A DNA stretch of 64,000 bases from Diabrotica undecimpunctata (taxonomy: Eukaryota > Arthropoda > Insecta > Coleoptera > Chrysomelidae): contig NC_092811.1 of assembly GCF_040954645.1 (NCBI RefSeq), positions 86,233,199 to 86,297,198 of the forward strand, written 5' to 3'. Of the stretch, positions 1 through 13,303 are shown in pieces (position 1 is the stretch's first letter; every line of letters starts with the position of its first letter). The position numbers and the translations under genes are program-made. Below the pieces are notes generated by a model, which ran no database searches, was not told where the DNA came from, and saw only the letters and a program-made list of their open reading frames with translations.

Positions 1-2
1 TG

Positions 3-287
3 CTAACAAATATATCTGAACAAGTAAGGGAATCTTCCAATATAAAGGCTTTACAAGAATGTTGCAGCTACTTAAAAAAGACTTCTTTAATATTAAATGT
101 TGAAGCTAATAGTGTGTCGCCGTTGCTACCCAATACTGTTAGATCTGAACCTACAAACAAGAAAATTGAGAAGCAATTGCAGTTTTCTCTACAAAGAATA
201 AACAAAAACTTAAAACTTTTGTCAAAAAGCCAAATATGGATGAAAAAAGTTAATTTCGGATGTGTTAAATACACGTCCGTATATTAG
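3..287 (+). pseudogene. C-terminal tail of a MULE-like SWIM transposase (partial)
   Basis: An open frame enters from the left edge of the window and stops at 285-287, giving about 94 residues. No catalytic motif is present. The stretch PTNKKIEKQLQF resembles PGNKKYEKQVRF in the tail of the MULE transposase at 35104-37376, and both are followed by basic residues and a stop. I infer it is the end of a related element whose main part lies outside the window. It could instead be the last exon of an unrelated host gene. Confidence 0.35.
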
Positions 288-1440
288 CTCTAATGTAGAT
301 CACAAATATTCTAAAAGTACTAATAAATAAAATTAATAAAATTGTTGTTTTAAAATTCCATAAAATGAAATAAAATTTAAATTTTTCAAAACCTGCTTCA
401 TTTTATAGTCAACTTTTCTGTAACTCCTTATGAATTTGTCTCTGTTAAAAACAACTATGAATTTTTTTCTTGTCTTAAAACAGGTAAAAGTTAATAAAGA
501 ATAACTTTCGCTAAAAATATTAACTTTCTTAGCACAGTCTCTGCGGACATATTGTAAATAATAACTTAATAATTTTTAGAATATACTAATCCCGATGGCT
601 TATAAGTTAATATTTTTGTTTTTGAAACAGCGTTCACTTGAAACAAACATTTGAATTGCGCGCGGTTTTAAGTAAAGATACCAACCTGTAGCCAATATCA
701 CAATGAGCACGGAGAGCTCTCGATAGCCGTACCTGTTCATTCGCAATGGACTACCTGACCTTTTAAACTTACATTTAAGACTATAATAAAAACAGTTTTG
801 ATAGTTTTTATCGCGCAGAATTGGTACAAGAGCATAAGGATAATTCTTCTCATTAGAGCAACATCAATCATTACTTGTGCATTAATTCATCTTTCTGTCT
901 ATTCTAAATAAAATACAAATTAAAACTTGTATGTTTTTATTTTTCAATTCTTGCCCAAGCAAAAATCTAAATAAATAAAACATCAAATTGGAAATTTTAT
1001 CAGCTAACAAAAATACATTTCAAGGTAGTTATTTTTTATTAAATAGACTTGAGTGCATAGAAAAAATTTCAAAAAATTTGATATTAGGGTGTCTATGGAA
1101 ACCAAAAATTTCGGTAAGTGGTCTACGGAGCAAAAAAATTTGGAAGCCCTACTCTAGTATTACACACTTTAACATAAATAGCCTCCAGCAAATGTCCCAT
1201 CAATATAACTAATTCGTGGTAGCCAAGTATTAATTGCAATGTTGATTTTTATCTCAATGATATTTGATATTTTTATCACTGTGAAGCAGAATTCGCTAAA
1301 CCTTGGATGAGATTTTTACGCTCAGTATAAGAGAAATTTCAAACATAGTATTTTTTCAAAAGCTATTTTTTTAATTACAGATTTTCCTAGTGTGCACTCC
1401 CAAATGTTTTTTAACTTTCGTAAGTACTTGTTACGAAAAA
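288..1440. other. AT-rich stretch without a recognisable gene
   Basis: No convincing reading frame was found. A 24-base stretch near 970-993 closely resembles part of the LINE fragment at 19832, so the area probably contains decayed repeat sequence. The short open frame at 988-1212 shows no motif. Confidence 0.5.
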
Positions 1441-1449
1441 CTATTATTT

Positions 1450-2963
1450 GCTGTTTAAAACAAATTTTACACTTGTTCACTCTTAAATTCGCTTCAAAGA
1501 ATCTGCTTGGCTAAACTTTTCACAACAAATTTCTCACTTGTAATGCTTTTCTTCAGTGTTCACTCTCATATGTGTTTTCAAAGAATCTGCTTGGGTAAAC
1601 TGTTAAGAACAAATTTCACACTTAGTGAAAAATAAAGGTTCTTTTTTCAGTGTACACTCTTAAATGTCTTTTAAAAGAATCTGCTTCGTTACACTGTTTA
1701 AAACAAATTTTACACTCGTAAGGTTTTTCACCAATATGCACTCTCAAATGCATTTTTAGCACGTAAATGCAAGTATCTGCTTGATTAAATTTCTTAAAAC
1801 AAATTTCACACTTGTAAGGCTTTTCTTCAGTGTGCACTAACAAATGTTTTTTCAAATTACTTGCTGAAAAAAACTACTTAAAACAAATTTCACATTTGTA
1901 GGGGGCTTTCCATAGCATGCACTCTCAAATGTGTTTTTAAATTACCTACTCCAATAAATTTCTTAAAACCAATTTCACACTTATAAGGCTTTTCTCCGGT
2001 GTGTACTTATATGTGTTTTCAAAAAATCTGCTTGGCTAAACTATTCACAACTAGTTTCTCACTTGTAAGGTTTTTTTTCAGTGTGCACTTTCAAATGTAT
2101 TTTCAAATAACTTGCTGTGGAAAACTGCTTAAAACAAATTTCACACTTGTAAGGTTTTTCTCCAGTGTGTGTTCTCAAATGTATTTTCAAATCCCCTATT
2201 TCAATAAACATTTTCAAACAAATTTCACACTTGTAACGTTTTTATCCGGTGTGTACCATCAAATGACGTTTAAATTTAGATTTTTGAGAAAGCTGCTTAA
2301 AACAAATTCCACACTTGTAAGGTTTATCTTCAATGTGCACTATCAAATATGTTTTCAAATAATTTGCTGTAGAAAACTGCTTCAAACAAATTTCACACTT
2401 GTAAGGTTTTTCCCCAGTATGCAGTAACAAATGTGCTTTCAAATAACTTGCTGTAGAAAAATACTTAAATCAAATTTCACACTTGTAAGGCTTTCTTTCA
2501 GTGTGCACTAACAAATGTGTTTTCAAATAACTTGCTGTAGAAAACTTTTTCAAACAAATTTCACACTTGTAAGGTTTTTTCCCAGTATGCACTAACAAAT
2601 GTGTTTTCAAATAACTTGCTGCAGAAAAACACTTAAAACAAATTTCACACTTGTAAGGTTTTTCTCCGGTGTGCCTTACCAAATGAGTTTTCAAAATACT
2701 TGCTACCGAAAACTGCTTTAAACAAATTTCACACTTGTAAGGTTTTTCTCGAGTGTGAACTTTCATGTGTCTAGTTAAATAAACTTTTTGACCAAACTGC
2801 TTGAAACAAATTTCACAATTGTAGGATCCCTGTCTAATCTGAATTTTTATATTTTTGTTCACGGGTTTCCCTTCAGCGGGTGGACTCATATAGTGTCCTT
2901 TATGGGATAAATGTTCAAAAGATGTCTCCATACTTTTCGACTTGTTCTCCTCCTGAGCAAAAC
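1450..2963 (-). pseudogene. Decayed C2H2 zinc-finger exon (array 1)
   Basis: On the minus strand the exon opens after a pyrimidine-rich stretch ending in AG at 2964, with the same junction (ag|GTTTTGCTCAGG) and leader (ETSFEHLSHKGHYMS) as arrays 2 and 3. Readable fingers of the type YKCEIC-x12-HL-x3-HT follow. Stops and frameshifts break the series near 2470, 2242 and 1622, and fingers are still recognisable down to about 1450. C2H2 arrays normally bind DNA in the nucleus. This copy cannot make the full protein. It lies in tandem, same strand, with array 2 and is probably its older duplicate. Confidence 0.85.
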
Positions 2964-2984
2964 CTAAAATACAAACAATTTTTT

Positions 2985-3603
<619 letters not shown>

Positions 3604-3609
<6 letters not shown>

Positions 3610-5226
3610 TATATTAATTTCATCTGGACCTGTTGCTTTATGCATCTTTGTGGTTCTAACTGCATATTCTATTTCACTTCGCATTATTGATGGCCCTGAT
3701 AAGTTTTCGGAAGGAAGTTTGCGCGTTGGTTGTGTTGGTCTTTCCTCATTAAAAAGTCTTTCTGCGTATTCTTTCCACGCCATTGCTATCTCCTCTTCTA
3801 ACTCTATGTATTCGTTTCTGTCGTTGCGTATTGTTGTTCTGTGGTGGCTTTTGTGTATATTCGATATTTCTTTGATCTTCTTATGTAGTCCAAAACTATC
3901 TCCTTTTTCCTGCAATTGTTCTATTTCGTTGCACCTTTCCACCATCCAACGTTCTTTTGCTTTCTTAATTTTCTGGCGAATTTCTTTGTGTATCTGTTTG
4001 TATTTGTCTTGATTACGTTGTTGTTTATGTTGCCTTCGCTTTTCCATTAGATCCATAATTTCGTCCGTCATCCATTCGTTATGCTTTCTCTTTCTGATCT
4101 GTGTTTTAACTTCCCTGTTTACTGCCAGAATCATTCCTTTAATATCATTGACCATCTCTTCGATATCATTATTTTGTTCTATTATTCGCATTCTTTTATT
4201 AATTTGATTTGCATAACTCTTCTTCAGATTTTCGTCTCTCATCAGTTCTCTTGTATTTATAGGCGTGCTGGTGTTTGTATTTGTTCTCTTAATTTTTGCT
4301 AGTTTTAACCTCACATCTGCTATTAGCGGATTATGATCGGATGCAATATCAGCACCTGGATATGCTGCGATTCTTTTGATAGCGTTACGAAATCTTCTGT
4401 TTATTAAAACGTAGTCAATTTGGTTTCTAATTATTCGATTTGGACGGTCCCCTGGTGATTTCCAAGTATATAACTTACGAGGTGGGAGCTGAAACCATGT
4501 GTTCATGACGACAAAACCGTTCTCCTGGCAGAATTCACACAGCAGGTCGCCTCTTTCATTTCTAACTCCAAGGCCGTACTCTCCAATTATGTCTTCATAT
4601 CTTCCTTTACCCACCTTGGCGTTAAAGTCGCCCATTATTATGTTTATGTCCTCTTTCTTTGTTAGTCTTATTGCTTTTTCCAGATCTTTATAGAACTTAG
4701 TTATTTCTTCTTCTGACTTATCTGCTGTTGGTGCATATGCTTGTGTCACATTTATGTTTACTGGTTTGCCTGTCATTTTGATCAACATGACTCGTTCGGA
4801 AATTGGAACAAAATCTGTCACCGATTTACTGATCTTCCTGTCAAGAGCAATAGCCACTCCATGTCGGTGATGTCTATCTGTTGGGTCACTACACGAGTAA
4901 TACATAGTAATCTTATCTTTCGTAAACTGTCCAGATCCAGTCCATCGGGCCTCACTGACTCCCATTATATTTATTTTTAGCCGATTCATTTCCTTTATAA
5001 GGTTGTGTAGTTTTCCTGGTTCGTAAAGACTATTAACATTCCATGTTGAAATTCGTTGGATATCATCTATTTGGCACCGGGAGATTCTTCGCACCCTCTG
5101 ACCATCTAAGGCCTGTCCGGGACTGAGGGCCATTGTTTTGTTTTGTTCTGCCATAATGAGATGAGTTATCCTGGGGAAAAGGTAGTGTTGTGGTATCCCG
5201 TTACTTTCAACACCGCAGCCATTCAA
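3604..5226 (-). pseudogene. RTE-like LINE, endonuclease and start of reverse transcriptase
   Basis: The 540-residue frame carries an apurinic endonuclease domain: STWNVNSLYEPGKL near residue 60, SEARWTG, a GDFNAKVG motif near 200, and ASDHNPL at the domain end near 300. A basic linker follows, and the frame is cut just after the opening reverse-transcriptase signature HKATGPDE. The cut coincides with the Tigger terminus at 3609-3612, so the last codons and the stop belong to that insertion. The internal Met at 5154 (MAEQNKTM) is an equally likely start. The domain order and the SEARWTG style fit the RTE group. Without the polymerase the copy is immobile. Confidence 0.85.
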
Positions 5227-5540
5227 ACTGTCCTAGTCATGCCTGTGGAATTTCAATAACAAGCCGGTCCAAGATAATTTCTTTTGCGCCTTGCGTTGGT
5301 ACTGGTGATCGCTGCTGCCCTTCACCAGGGTTGAGGACTAGGAGGGATAAATATGGAGGGTGTAGGATAAAGGTTATGGGACATGAGATTCCACGGTGTG
5401 GGATGGTGGAATATCATGAGCTAGCGTGGGCAGGGTCGCTAATCCCTGAAGTAGGTCTGTTTCCACCGGGATGGTGAAAAGTACCCACCCGCTACTCGAT
5501 TATCCACCCACTGCTAAAATTATAGATTGGTTTGCATATG
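5227..5540 (-). other. Probable 5' untranslated region of the RTE-like LINE
   Basis: This stretch is richer in G and C than its surroundings and directly precedes the LINE reading frame on the minus strand. No other gene is visible, and no target duplication could be paired because the element's other end is missing. Confidence 0.4.
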
Positions 5541-5644
5541 ATCTCTACTAACCCGATAAAGTTTTCCGGTTCTCTTAAGTGAACCGGAACCGGTAACCCG
5601 AATCTCAAAAATGAACAGAAATTCCCATCACTAAGGGTGACACA

Positions 5645-6000
5645 CAAGAAAGGATGGAGAAAAAGTATCAACAGATCAACTTGCTAAAAGGATCGAATGA
5701 ATCAAACGGACCGGCTGTGACTCTGGGAGTACCAAAGCCTACAGTATGTAGGGCTGTAGAGGACTAGATCTGAGAAAGTCATTAGTAATATTGGGAGAGG
5801 ATCCCAAAACAAACACATGGGAAAATCTTCATTGGTGGACCATGTACAAAAAGAACAGGGAAACTGCTCCATATGGGCAGGAGCAAACTGAGAACAATAA
5901 CAGGAATGGTGACCGGTCATGCACCAGTAAGATAATTCCTGCATGAAATATGCATTCACAATATTAACCGCAGACTCTGCGATAAGGAATCAGAAACTGT
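5645..6000 (+). pseudogene. LINE C-terminal (RNase H to tail) fragment
   Basis: The plus strand encodes a diagnostic post-RNase H region of R1/LOA/Jockey-type LINEs: GPCTKRTGKLLHMGRSKLRT, then ITGMVTGHAPVR, then RRLCDKESETVF, the usual zinc-binding tail. Several stops occur. Upstream, positions 5654-5681 match 9188-9215 exactly over 28 bases. Confidence 0.65.
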
Positions 6001-6005
6001 ATTTA

Positions 6006-6115
6006 TTTATGTAACAATAAAACACTGAAAACTTTGTTTTCAAAACTTCCACAAAATTTATTATAAAATCTTATCACTACAGCTGTTTCGACATAGTGCC
6101 TTTCTCAAGTGATCT
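6006..6115. repeat. Dispersed repeat also found at the right edge of the window
   Basis: About 105 bases (AACAATAAAACACTGAAAA through CACTACAGCTGTTTCG) recur with few differences at 63856-63950. The two copies lie almost 58 kb apart in the same orientation. At the right edge the repeat leads into a large inverted repeat; here the second arm is absent. Confidence 0.75.
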
Positions 6116-6239
6116 ATTTTTGGTATGCATTTACACTTTATAGTCGTTAACGAAATATTTTGAGGAGGAGAGAACTGTTTGTCTCATATTGGTCATTCAG
6201 AATGATGTCTGTTTTTTAATTTGTTAATTTCCATAGATT

Positions 6240-6570
<331 letters not shown>

Positions 6571-7059
6571 TCTGATGGCATATGGCAATTATATATTCTT
6601 GTCTTTTCGTGTCTGGAACTTTATAAAACTCTTATTTGAAAGAGTTGATGTAAATAGGCCTTACTTTTACGCACGAGAAACGTTTATTGTTGTGCTTCAA
6701 CAATACAAAAACTAGGGCTCTTTTAATAGCCACATCAAATAATAAAGTAAATACTAATTATTTTTAAATACTTTGAAAATAAACCCTCACATAACGTCAA
6801 ATTTGTAAGACTCCCGGGTCAGCTGAGTGGCAATTGTAGGACTCCTATTGGTTGGTTGAAAAAAGCTGGTTAGCATGGACCAGTATCGAGGACATAAGTT
6901 GTTTTGCATGTAAAGGTGGTTTTTAACATGCTTTTACCACTGATAATATTTTTTACACGAATCCGATAAAATAAACCACTTTGGCTACAACAGAACAATG
7001 CATTGGCACATCTAACTGAACTTTGATTTTTGTGTGACTTATGCTTGAATAAATTTCTC
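6571..7059. other. Spacer without a recognised gene
   Basis: A 66-codon plus-strand frame ends at 6715 but shows no known motif. The rest is AT-rich and unassigned. Confidence 0.4.
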
Positions 7060-7296
7060 ACTTAACGCTTTTCTTCAGGGTGCACTCTCAAATGAGTTTT
7101 TAAAGAATCTGCTTTTTACAACAAATTTCACAGTAGTAAGCTTTTCTCTTCAGTGTACACTCTCAAATGTCTTTTGAAAGAATGTGCTTGGCTAAACTGT
7201 TTAAAACAAATTTTACACTTGTAAGGTTTTTCTCCAGTATGCACTCTCAAATGTGTTTTCAAAGAATCTGCTTGAGTACATTATTTACAGTACATT
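7060..7296 (-). pseudogene. Broken 3' extension of zinc-finger array 2
   Basis: Beyond the stop at 7297 three further fingers are readable in shifted frames, including [17 protein letters not shown] with HLRVYTEEK. One has lost most of its core by deletion. The ancestral array therefore had at least 15 fingers, and a small indel at the HTKK linker now truncates it. Confidence 0.75.
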
Positions 7297-8453
7297 TCAC
7301 ACTTGTAAGGTTTTTTTAGTGTGCACTCTCAAATGTTTTTTGAAAGTATCTGCTTTGCGAAACTGTTTACAACAAATTTTACACCTGTAAGCTTTTTCTT
7401 CAGTGTGCATTATCAAATGTGTTTTCAAATTACATGCTTGGCTAAACTGTTTACAACAAATTTCACACTTGTAAGGTTTTTCTTCATTGTGCACTATCAA
7501 ATGTGTTTTCAAATTACATACTTGGCTAAACTGTTTAAAACAAATTTCACACTTGTAAGGTTTTTCTCCAGTGTGCACAAACAAATGAAGTTTCAAAGAT
7601 TTTGCTGTAGAGAACTGCTTAAAACAAATTTTACACTGGTAAGGTTTTTCTCCAGTGTGCACAAACAAATGTATTTTCAAAGTACGTGCTACAGAAAACT
7701 GCTTCAAACAAATTTCACACTTGTAAGGTTTTTCCCCAGTATGCACTAACAAATGCGTTTTCAAATTACTTGCTGTAAAAAACAGCTTAAAACAAATATC
7801 ACACTTGTAAGGTTTTTCTCCAGTGTGCACCATCAAATGTGTTTTCAAATAACTTGCTGTAGAAAACTGCTTCAAACAAATTTCACACTTGTAAGGTTTT
7901 TCCTTAGTGTGTACTCCCAAATGCGTTTTCAAAGAATGTGCTTGGCTAAACTGTTTACAACAAATTTCACACTTGTAAGGTTTTTCTCCAGTGTGCACCA
8001 TCAAATGTGTTTTCAAATAACTTGCTGTAGAAAACTGCTTAAAACAAATTTCACACTTGTAAGGTTTTTCTTCAGTGTGCAATATCAAATGTTTTTTCAA
8101 ATTACATGCTTGGCTAAACTGTTTAAAACAAATTTCACACTTGTAAGGTTTTTCTCCTGTGTGTCTTCTCAAATGTCTTTTCAAATCCCCTATTTCAATA
8201 AACATTTTCAAACAAATTTCACACTTGTAAGTTTTTTCTCCAGTGTGAACTTTCATGTGTCTAGTTAAACTAATTTTGTAACCAAACTGCTTGAAACAAA
8301 TTTCACAATTATAGGCTCCCTGTCTAATCTGAGTTTTTATATTTTTATTCATGGGTTTCCCTTCTGCAGCTCGACTCATATAATGTCCTTTATGGGATAA
8401 ATGTTCAAAAGATGTCCCTATACTTTTCGATTTGTTCTCCTCCTGAGCAAAAC
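7297..8453 (-). CDS. C2H2 zinc-finger terminal exon with 12 fingers (array 2)
   Basis: The exon starts at a good acceptor (tttgtattttag|GTTTTGCTC) and reads GFAQEENKSKS, a basic leader (GKPMNKNIKTQIRQG), then 12 consecutive fingers of about 28 residues with intact C2H2 ligands and linkers close to TGEKPYK. It should encode the DNA-binding part of a nuclear regulator. It ends at HTKKTLQV because of a frameshift, and more fingers follow in a broken state. There is no credible start codon in the exon: the Met upstream of GFAQ lies across the acceptor. The acceptor expects phase 1, which fits the KEEFVE exons at 21228-21743 on the same strand (joined length 1521 bases, divisible by 3). That joining is inferred. 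Confidence 0.8.
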
Positions 8454-8925
8454 CTAAAATACAAACCATTTTTTACAAGAGAAAAATGAACTCAGACACA
8501 AAGTAATAAACAAAGTAAAGCATAATACATAAAATGCTTTTGCAGACAGTAAAATTCTACCCACTTATACACCACATATGTTTCAGGCACATGCGTTTTT
8601 ATTTTGTGGATGCATAAGCCGCACATCTGTTTTAAGCAAGTCTTGGAAAATCAGTAAAATAGACGACAAGTCTAAGACGCTAATGACAACCGTTTGATAC
8701 GCTCACGAAGGGTAATTCTAACAAGTGTTGCCATAATTATACAAAATATATTTTCTTATGAAAAAAATTTAACGATTTTTAATTATTTTAACATTTTATT
8801 CTTAACTACTTTAAGAAGAAATTACTGTTGTTGGCAGTTTCATGTTAAATATGGTTATGTTAAGTTTAGTTAAGTTAGATTAGATTAAATTTTTCAAATT
8901 AAATTTTTAGTTATTTTAAAAGTTA
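8454..8925. repeat. Left-arm intron flank of the inverted duplication
   Basis: On the minus strand this intron sequence matches 51733-52173 on the plus strand over most of its length, including phrases such as GACAACCGTTTGATA and AAGTGTTGCCATAATTATAC. The duplication therefore includes non-coding sequence and is not just a finger array. Confidence 0.8.
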
Positions 8926-9831
8926 AAAGTAACAGAGTCGAATGTACATAAAATTTGAATTTAAAATTTTTTGTGGCGTGGGAATATCCGCCATCTTGTT
9001 TTGAAAGATTAAAAAACTTGATTATTTTAAACAATATTATTCATTTTTACATAAGCTAATAGTAAAAATCACTGATATTTTAATTACGTTTATGATTAAG
9101 CAACTTACATAATTTTGTTGGCTTTTCACTTAAATTTTTTTGGTTATTCTATTTTGTTTGTATTTCTTCTATTTTTGGTCTATTTTGGATGGAGAAAAAG
9201 TATCAACAGATCAATGTGAGATATATTTGCTATAAAATACTATTTTAATAAATTAAAATAATATACGACGACAAATTTTGATACAACTTTTATTGACTAA
9301 GCTAAATGTGTGTACAGAACTGAGTTTTGAATGATACTCCTAAAAATACATTACAAAGCGTCTAACAGAAGCCCCTATAGAAGGGGAGGTCGTTTCTTTA
9401 AAAAACTATAAAATTTTATCTTGGGTAAGCACGTATTGTCCTTCTCAGAAATACATAAATACGGAGCGGGCACGAGAACAATGAACCGCTTGATTCGACT
9501 AACTGTAAATGTTAAAACTACCTAATTTCTAAAGACAGGGGTTATTATCTACAAAATTTCCCCCAAATATGTAAAACCGATAAATATTTTAATCTTTTAA
9601 TAGATTTCTGGAAGCTAATTTACCCAAACTTTAAGAATTACCGATATCAATCTAAAATAGTAAAGTAAAATCGACAAACAACATGAAGTAAATTATAATG
9701 AGACGGAACATGCCGCCCGCCTTGAACTGCTGAAGTTCAAAATGAAGTTGTCGGTTGACGTCGATAATCTAGCTGATCGGAAGTGGACACAACTTCTTCA
9801 CGCAACGTCTGTACTCTCCAGTTTTGGTTTT

Positions 9832-11039
9832 TTAAGTTACCACTCTGACAATGGCGTCCTCCCCAGGGTGCACCGACGTGATGCGTCCAACTGCCCATTG
9901 TAACGGTGGCAAATTGTCCTCAAGAATTAAAACCAAAGCGTCGACCACTATTCCATTATCAGTAGCATTAACATTATTGCTGCTGATCAACTGATGAAGA
10001 TATTCCTTATACCATCGTTTCCAGAAGTGCTGCTTCAACTGTTGGGCGTGCTGCCAAGCTGATAATTTATTGGCTGACATATCCAAAAAGTTAGTCTCAG
10101 AATAGCTTGTCATCGGACCACCAATTAAAAAATGTCCAGGGGTAAGGGGAAGCAGGTCATTTGAGTTAGACGACATAGGAGAAATAGGACGAGAATTTAA
10201 TATTGCTTCTATTTCAATAAGATAGATTTCTAATTGTTCATATGTTAACAAAGTATCATCTACAGTGCGAATTAAATGATTCTTAAAGGACTTAACCGCT
10301 GCTTCCCAAATTCCTCCAAAAAGGGGAGATTTGGGCGGTATAAAATGCCAAGCGAACCTTTCAACATCCGAATATTTCCAACGGCATTTTGATAATCTGA
10401 CGAGTTAAATAATTTATACAGCTCGCGACTTGCTCCCACGAAATTGGTAGCGTTACCCGAATATACTTCTGCACATTTCCCTCGTCTGGCACAAAAACGG
10501 CGAAAGCTAGCTAAAAATGCTTCGGTGGTTAAGTCGCTTACTAGTTTTAAATGAACTGCTCGTGTAGACTTGCATACATACACTGCGACGTATACCTTTA
10601 ATCGTCTACGATTGCGGAACTTTTTCTCCTTGATAAACAAAGGACCGCAATAATCGACTACGGTTTTAAGAAAAGGTCGAGATGGAGTTACTCGGTATTA
10701 GGGAAGGATACCCATTTTATGATTAGCCGGACGAGGTTTTACGCGAAAACAAGAGATGCATCGATGTAAAAATTTTCGAGTTACATTACGTCCGTCTAAA
10801 GGCCAATAAATTTGGAGCACGGAGTATAAGGTGGTTTGGGGACCAGCATGTTTTAATTTTACGTGTTCTTCACGTATAATTAATCGAGTAATGTAATCAT
10901 TAGCTGGCAGCAAGATTGGATGTTTTTGAGACTCAGATAACGAGGATCGATTAAGTCTACCACCAACGGAAAAATAAATACTAAAGTAAATACCGCTGAC
11001 TTCCAGTAAAAATGAATGCTGAAGTGTTGCATAAAGCAT
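9832..11039 (-). pseudogene. BEL/Pao integrase
   Basis: An integrase zinc-binding region (HVKLKHAGPQTTLYSVLQ, CISCFRVKP) leads through one stop to the core, with VVDYCGPLF as first catalytic Asp. The second catalytic site reads YSGNATNFVGA; other BEL elements have YSDNATNF, so Asp is replaced by Gly. The third motif (SPLFGGIWEAAVK, Glu) needs a one-base frame change near 10330. The C-terminus runs from AILNSRPISP through HFWKRWYKEYLHQL to AVGRITSVHPG. The enzyme is inactive by three independent lesions. Confidence 0.85.
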
Positions 11040-11069
11040 AAAGCGAAGTAGAAGTAAAGCGCCGCATAA

Positions 11070-12479
11070 CTACAATCGCGGTAACGATATTAAGCTGAGG
11101 GGGGGCACGCGAGATTTTGCACAAATCAATCGCACAAAAATATTTCCCTCAACATCAACAGAACGACAATAAAGACAAGCGCCGTAAGCTTTTTCGATGG
11201 CATCGCAAAATCCATGAATTTGGATATCGACGGGATTTGGTATTGTAATACAACGAGAAAAATTTAAATGTTCGATAAGTTTTAATTGAGCCTGAAATGA
11301 CAACCATAAATAGTGACTTTCGAGCGGAAGTGATTCATCACACGTTACTCCCGATTTCCAGCACATCTGCATAATTATTTTTGCGTATACGATAACTGGG
11401 CCCAACAAACCCAGCGGATCAAACAATTTTGCGATTTGTGACAAAATAGAGCGTTTAGTTACAGTTGCGATACTTGAAATGTCCGACTTATAACATAGAG
11501 TATCTTCGCGAGAATTCCATTGAATTCCTAATGCCTTTATGGTGGCATCAGGATCTAGAGACATGTGAGTACTCTCATCGTGTTTATTTTGATCAACTAT
11601 TAAAGAGCTATCATTTCATGCCCATTTTCGAAGAAGAAAACCGCCTTTTTTTAACAATGCGATAAGATCTTCTCGCAAAGCGGACGCTTCTCCGCGAGTC
11701 TTTGCACCAATGAGAAGATCATCGACGTAAAAGTCTCTGTTTAATGCGATAGATGCGAGAGGATGCGCAAGACCCTCATCTTGAGCTAATTGCTTAAAAA
11801 CCCGAGTTGATAAATATGATGCTGGAGCGGTACCGTACGTGACAGTATTAAGAATGTACGTTTTGATTGGCTCTTGTAAACTTTTCCGAAATAAATTTTT
11901 TTGATAAACTGCGTCATCGGGATGTACAAGAATTTGGCGATACATTTTCTCTGCGTCGGCTGTCAATACGAATATATGTTGACGATAACTAAGAAGAATG
12001 ACAAATAAGTCATCCTGCAGCTTGGGACCGACCATTAAGGTCTCATTGAGCGATATTCCCGTTGACGTTTTTGCCGAGCCGTCAAAAACTACGCGAGTTT
12101 TAGTTGTGAGACTATCTTGTTTTAATACCGCGTGATGAGGAAGATAAAATCCAATTTCTTGGCCATTTACATCATTTGTATAAGACATGTGTGTTAATTT
12201 CTCATACTCAGTCAAAAAAGCAGAATAGTCCAGCTGCAAAACAGGATCTTTACGAAAACGATTTTCTATCACCCAATTTAGATTTTTTGTCATTCAATGG
12301 CAAACGATGTATCTATCATTAACATCTCGAGTAGTGTGACACTGGTAATGCTCTTCGCATGCCTTTTCTTCCGATGGCAAAATTTTGATGCTTGGAATTT
12401 CTTCCATTTCCCAGAAGCGATTTAAATTGAAGTCCGACATTAGACTATTTAGTGTAAGATGACACGAAATATGGTGCAA
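11070..12479 (-). pseudogene. BEL/Pao reverse transcriptase and partial RNase H
   Basis: Reverse-transcriptase motifs are clear: YLPHHAVLK, TKTRVVFDGSAKT, LTADAEKMYRQI, YGTAPASYL and the catalytic FYVDDLLIGA. The frame continues past one in-frame TGA (RKWA*ND, near 11615) into SLDPDATIKALGIQW, LFDPLGLLGPV and the RNase H opening IHGFCDAIEKAYGACLY. The rest of RNase H is missing: the frame passes straight from SRVPPL towards integrase. The N-terminal piece at 12294-12479 carries DFNLNRFWE, a usual lead-in to the BEL polymerase. Confidence 0.85.
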
Positions 12480-12616
12480 TCGAGACGAACAACATTAGGC
12501 TGATTTTTCAACGATATTTGACCTACACTAAGCAGTTTGTAAAATAATTTGATTCCCAAAAGAGCATCTACTTTTGGGTAGGGTTTGGGTAGGTATCAGG
12601 TTTGCAAAATTCAGAA

Positions 12617-13290
12617 TCAGCTAACATGATATTTTTTGGTATTTCGAGTTGAGTAGGATTTATTTGAATCGACGGCATTGTTTTGCTGATTTGTGGTAAA
12701 ATCAACAGTTTTTTGAAATTTGCTAAAACGCGATTTGATTGTAGCATGAGCAGAATTTGTTATTTTAGTCGATAAATCATCTACCCCGGAAACTGTGATA
12801 TTAACGGGTTTTTGATCTATATTCAAAAATTGAGCCACGGATTCGGTAATAAAATGTGCTTGAAAACCAGCGTCCAAAAACACTCGACAAGTTTTAGCTT
12901 TTCCGCGACCGTTTACGATATCTACCACTGCGGTAGCTAATAGTACTTCCGTGGATACATGAGCGTGCAAATTTACGCTAGTGCTAGGTGTATCTGTGTT
13001 TGTATTTTTATTGTTATTCGAAGCTTTTTTTGGTATATCGAAATGTAACAAACTATTGTGTTTTTGATGACAAATGCGACAGTTGGAAGCGGTGCATTGT
13101 AAGACGCGATGATTTTTGCGTAAGCAATTAATACACCATCCACCTTTTTTAGCAACGTCGTAACGTTCAACAGGCGATAACGATGTGAATTCACGGCAGG
13201 ACCTTACATAATGCTCACCTTCACAAAAAATACAACTATTTTGTGCAGTAGTTGCAGTATACGTTTGATGATTTCGCGAATGCAGAGTAA
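12617..13290 (-). pseudogene. BEL/Pao zinc knuckles and protease
   Basis: Cys/His knuckles (CIFCEGEHYVRSC, CINCLRKNHRVLQC and CRICHQKH) precede a retropepsin-like domain with FLDAGFQAHFITES, where BEL proteases usually have D-S/T-G. The active-site serine or threonine is replaced by alanine. The frame changes between the knuckles and the protease. Confidence 0.8.
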
Positions 13291-13303
13291 TGTTCGATGA
13301 TTT

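Noticed and set aside
988..1212. 74-codon plus-strand frame as a gene
   Set aside because: No motif, AT-rich low-complexity composition, and overlap with a repeat-like stretch.
7321..8268. Long plus-strand open frames rich in [13 protein letters not shown] repeats
   Set aside because: They are the reverse complement of the zinc-finger array; the 84-base period and KPYKCEIC coding on the minus strand explain them. The same applies to 1999-2427, 52797-53021 and 53215-53496.
7060..8453. Regular repeats with near-constant spacing, considered as a CRISPR-like array or satellite
   Set aside because: The 84-base unit equals one 28-residue zinc finger and is translated throughout.
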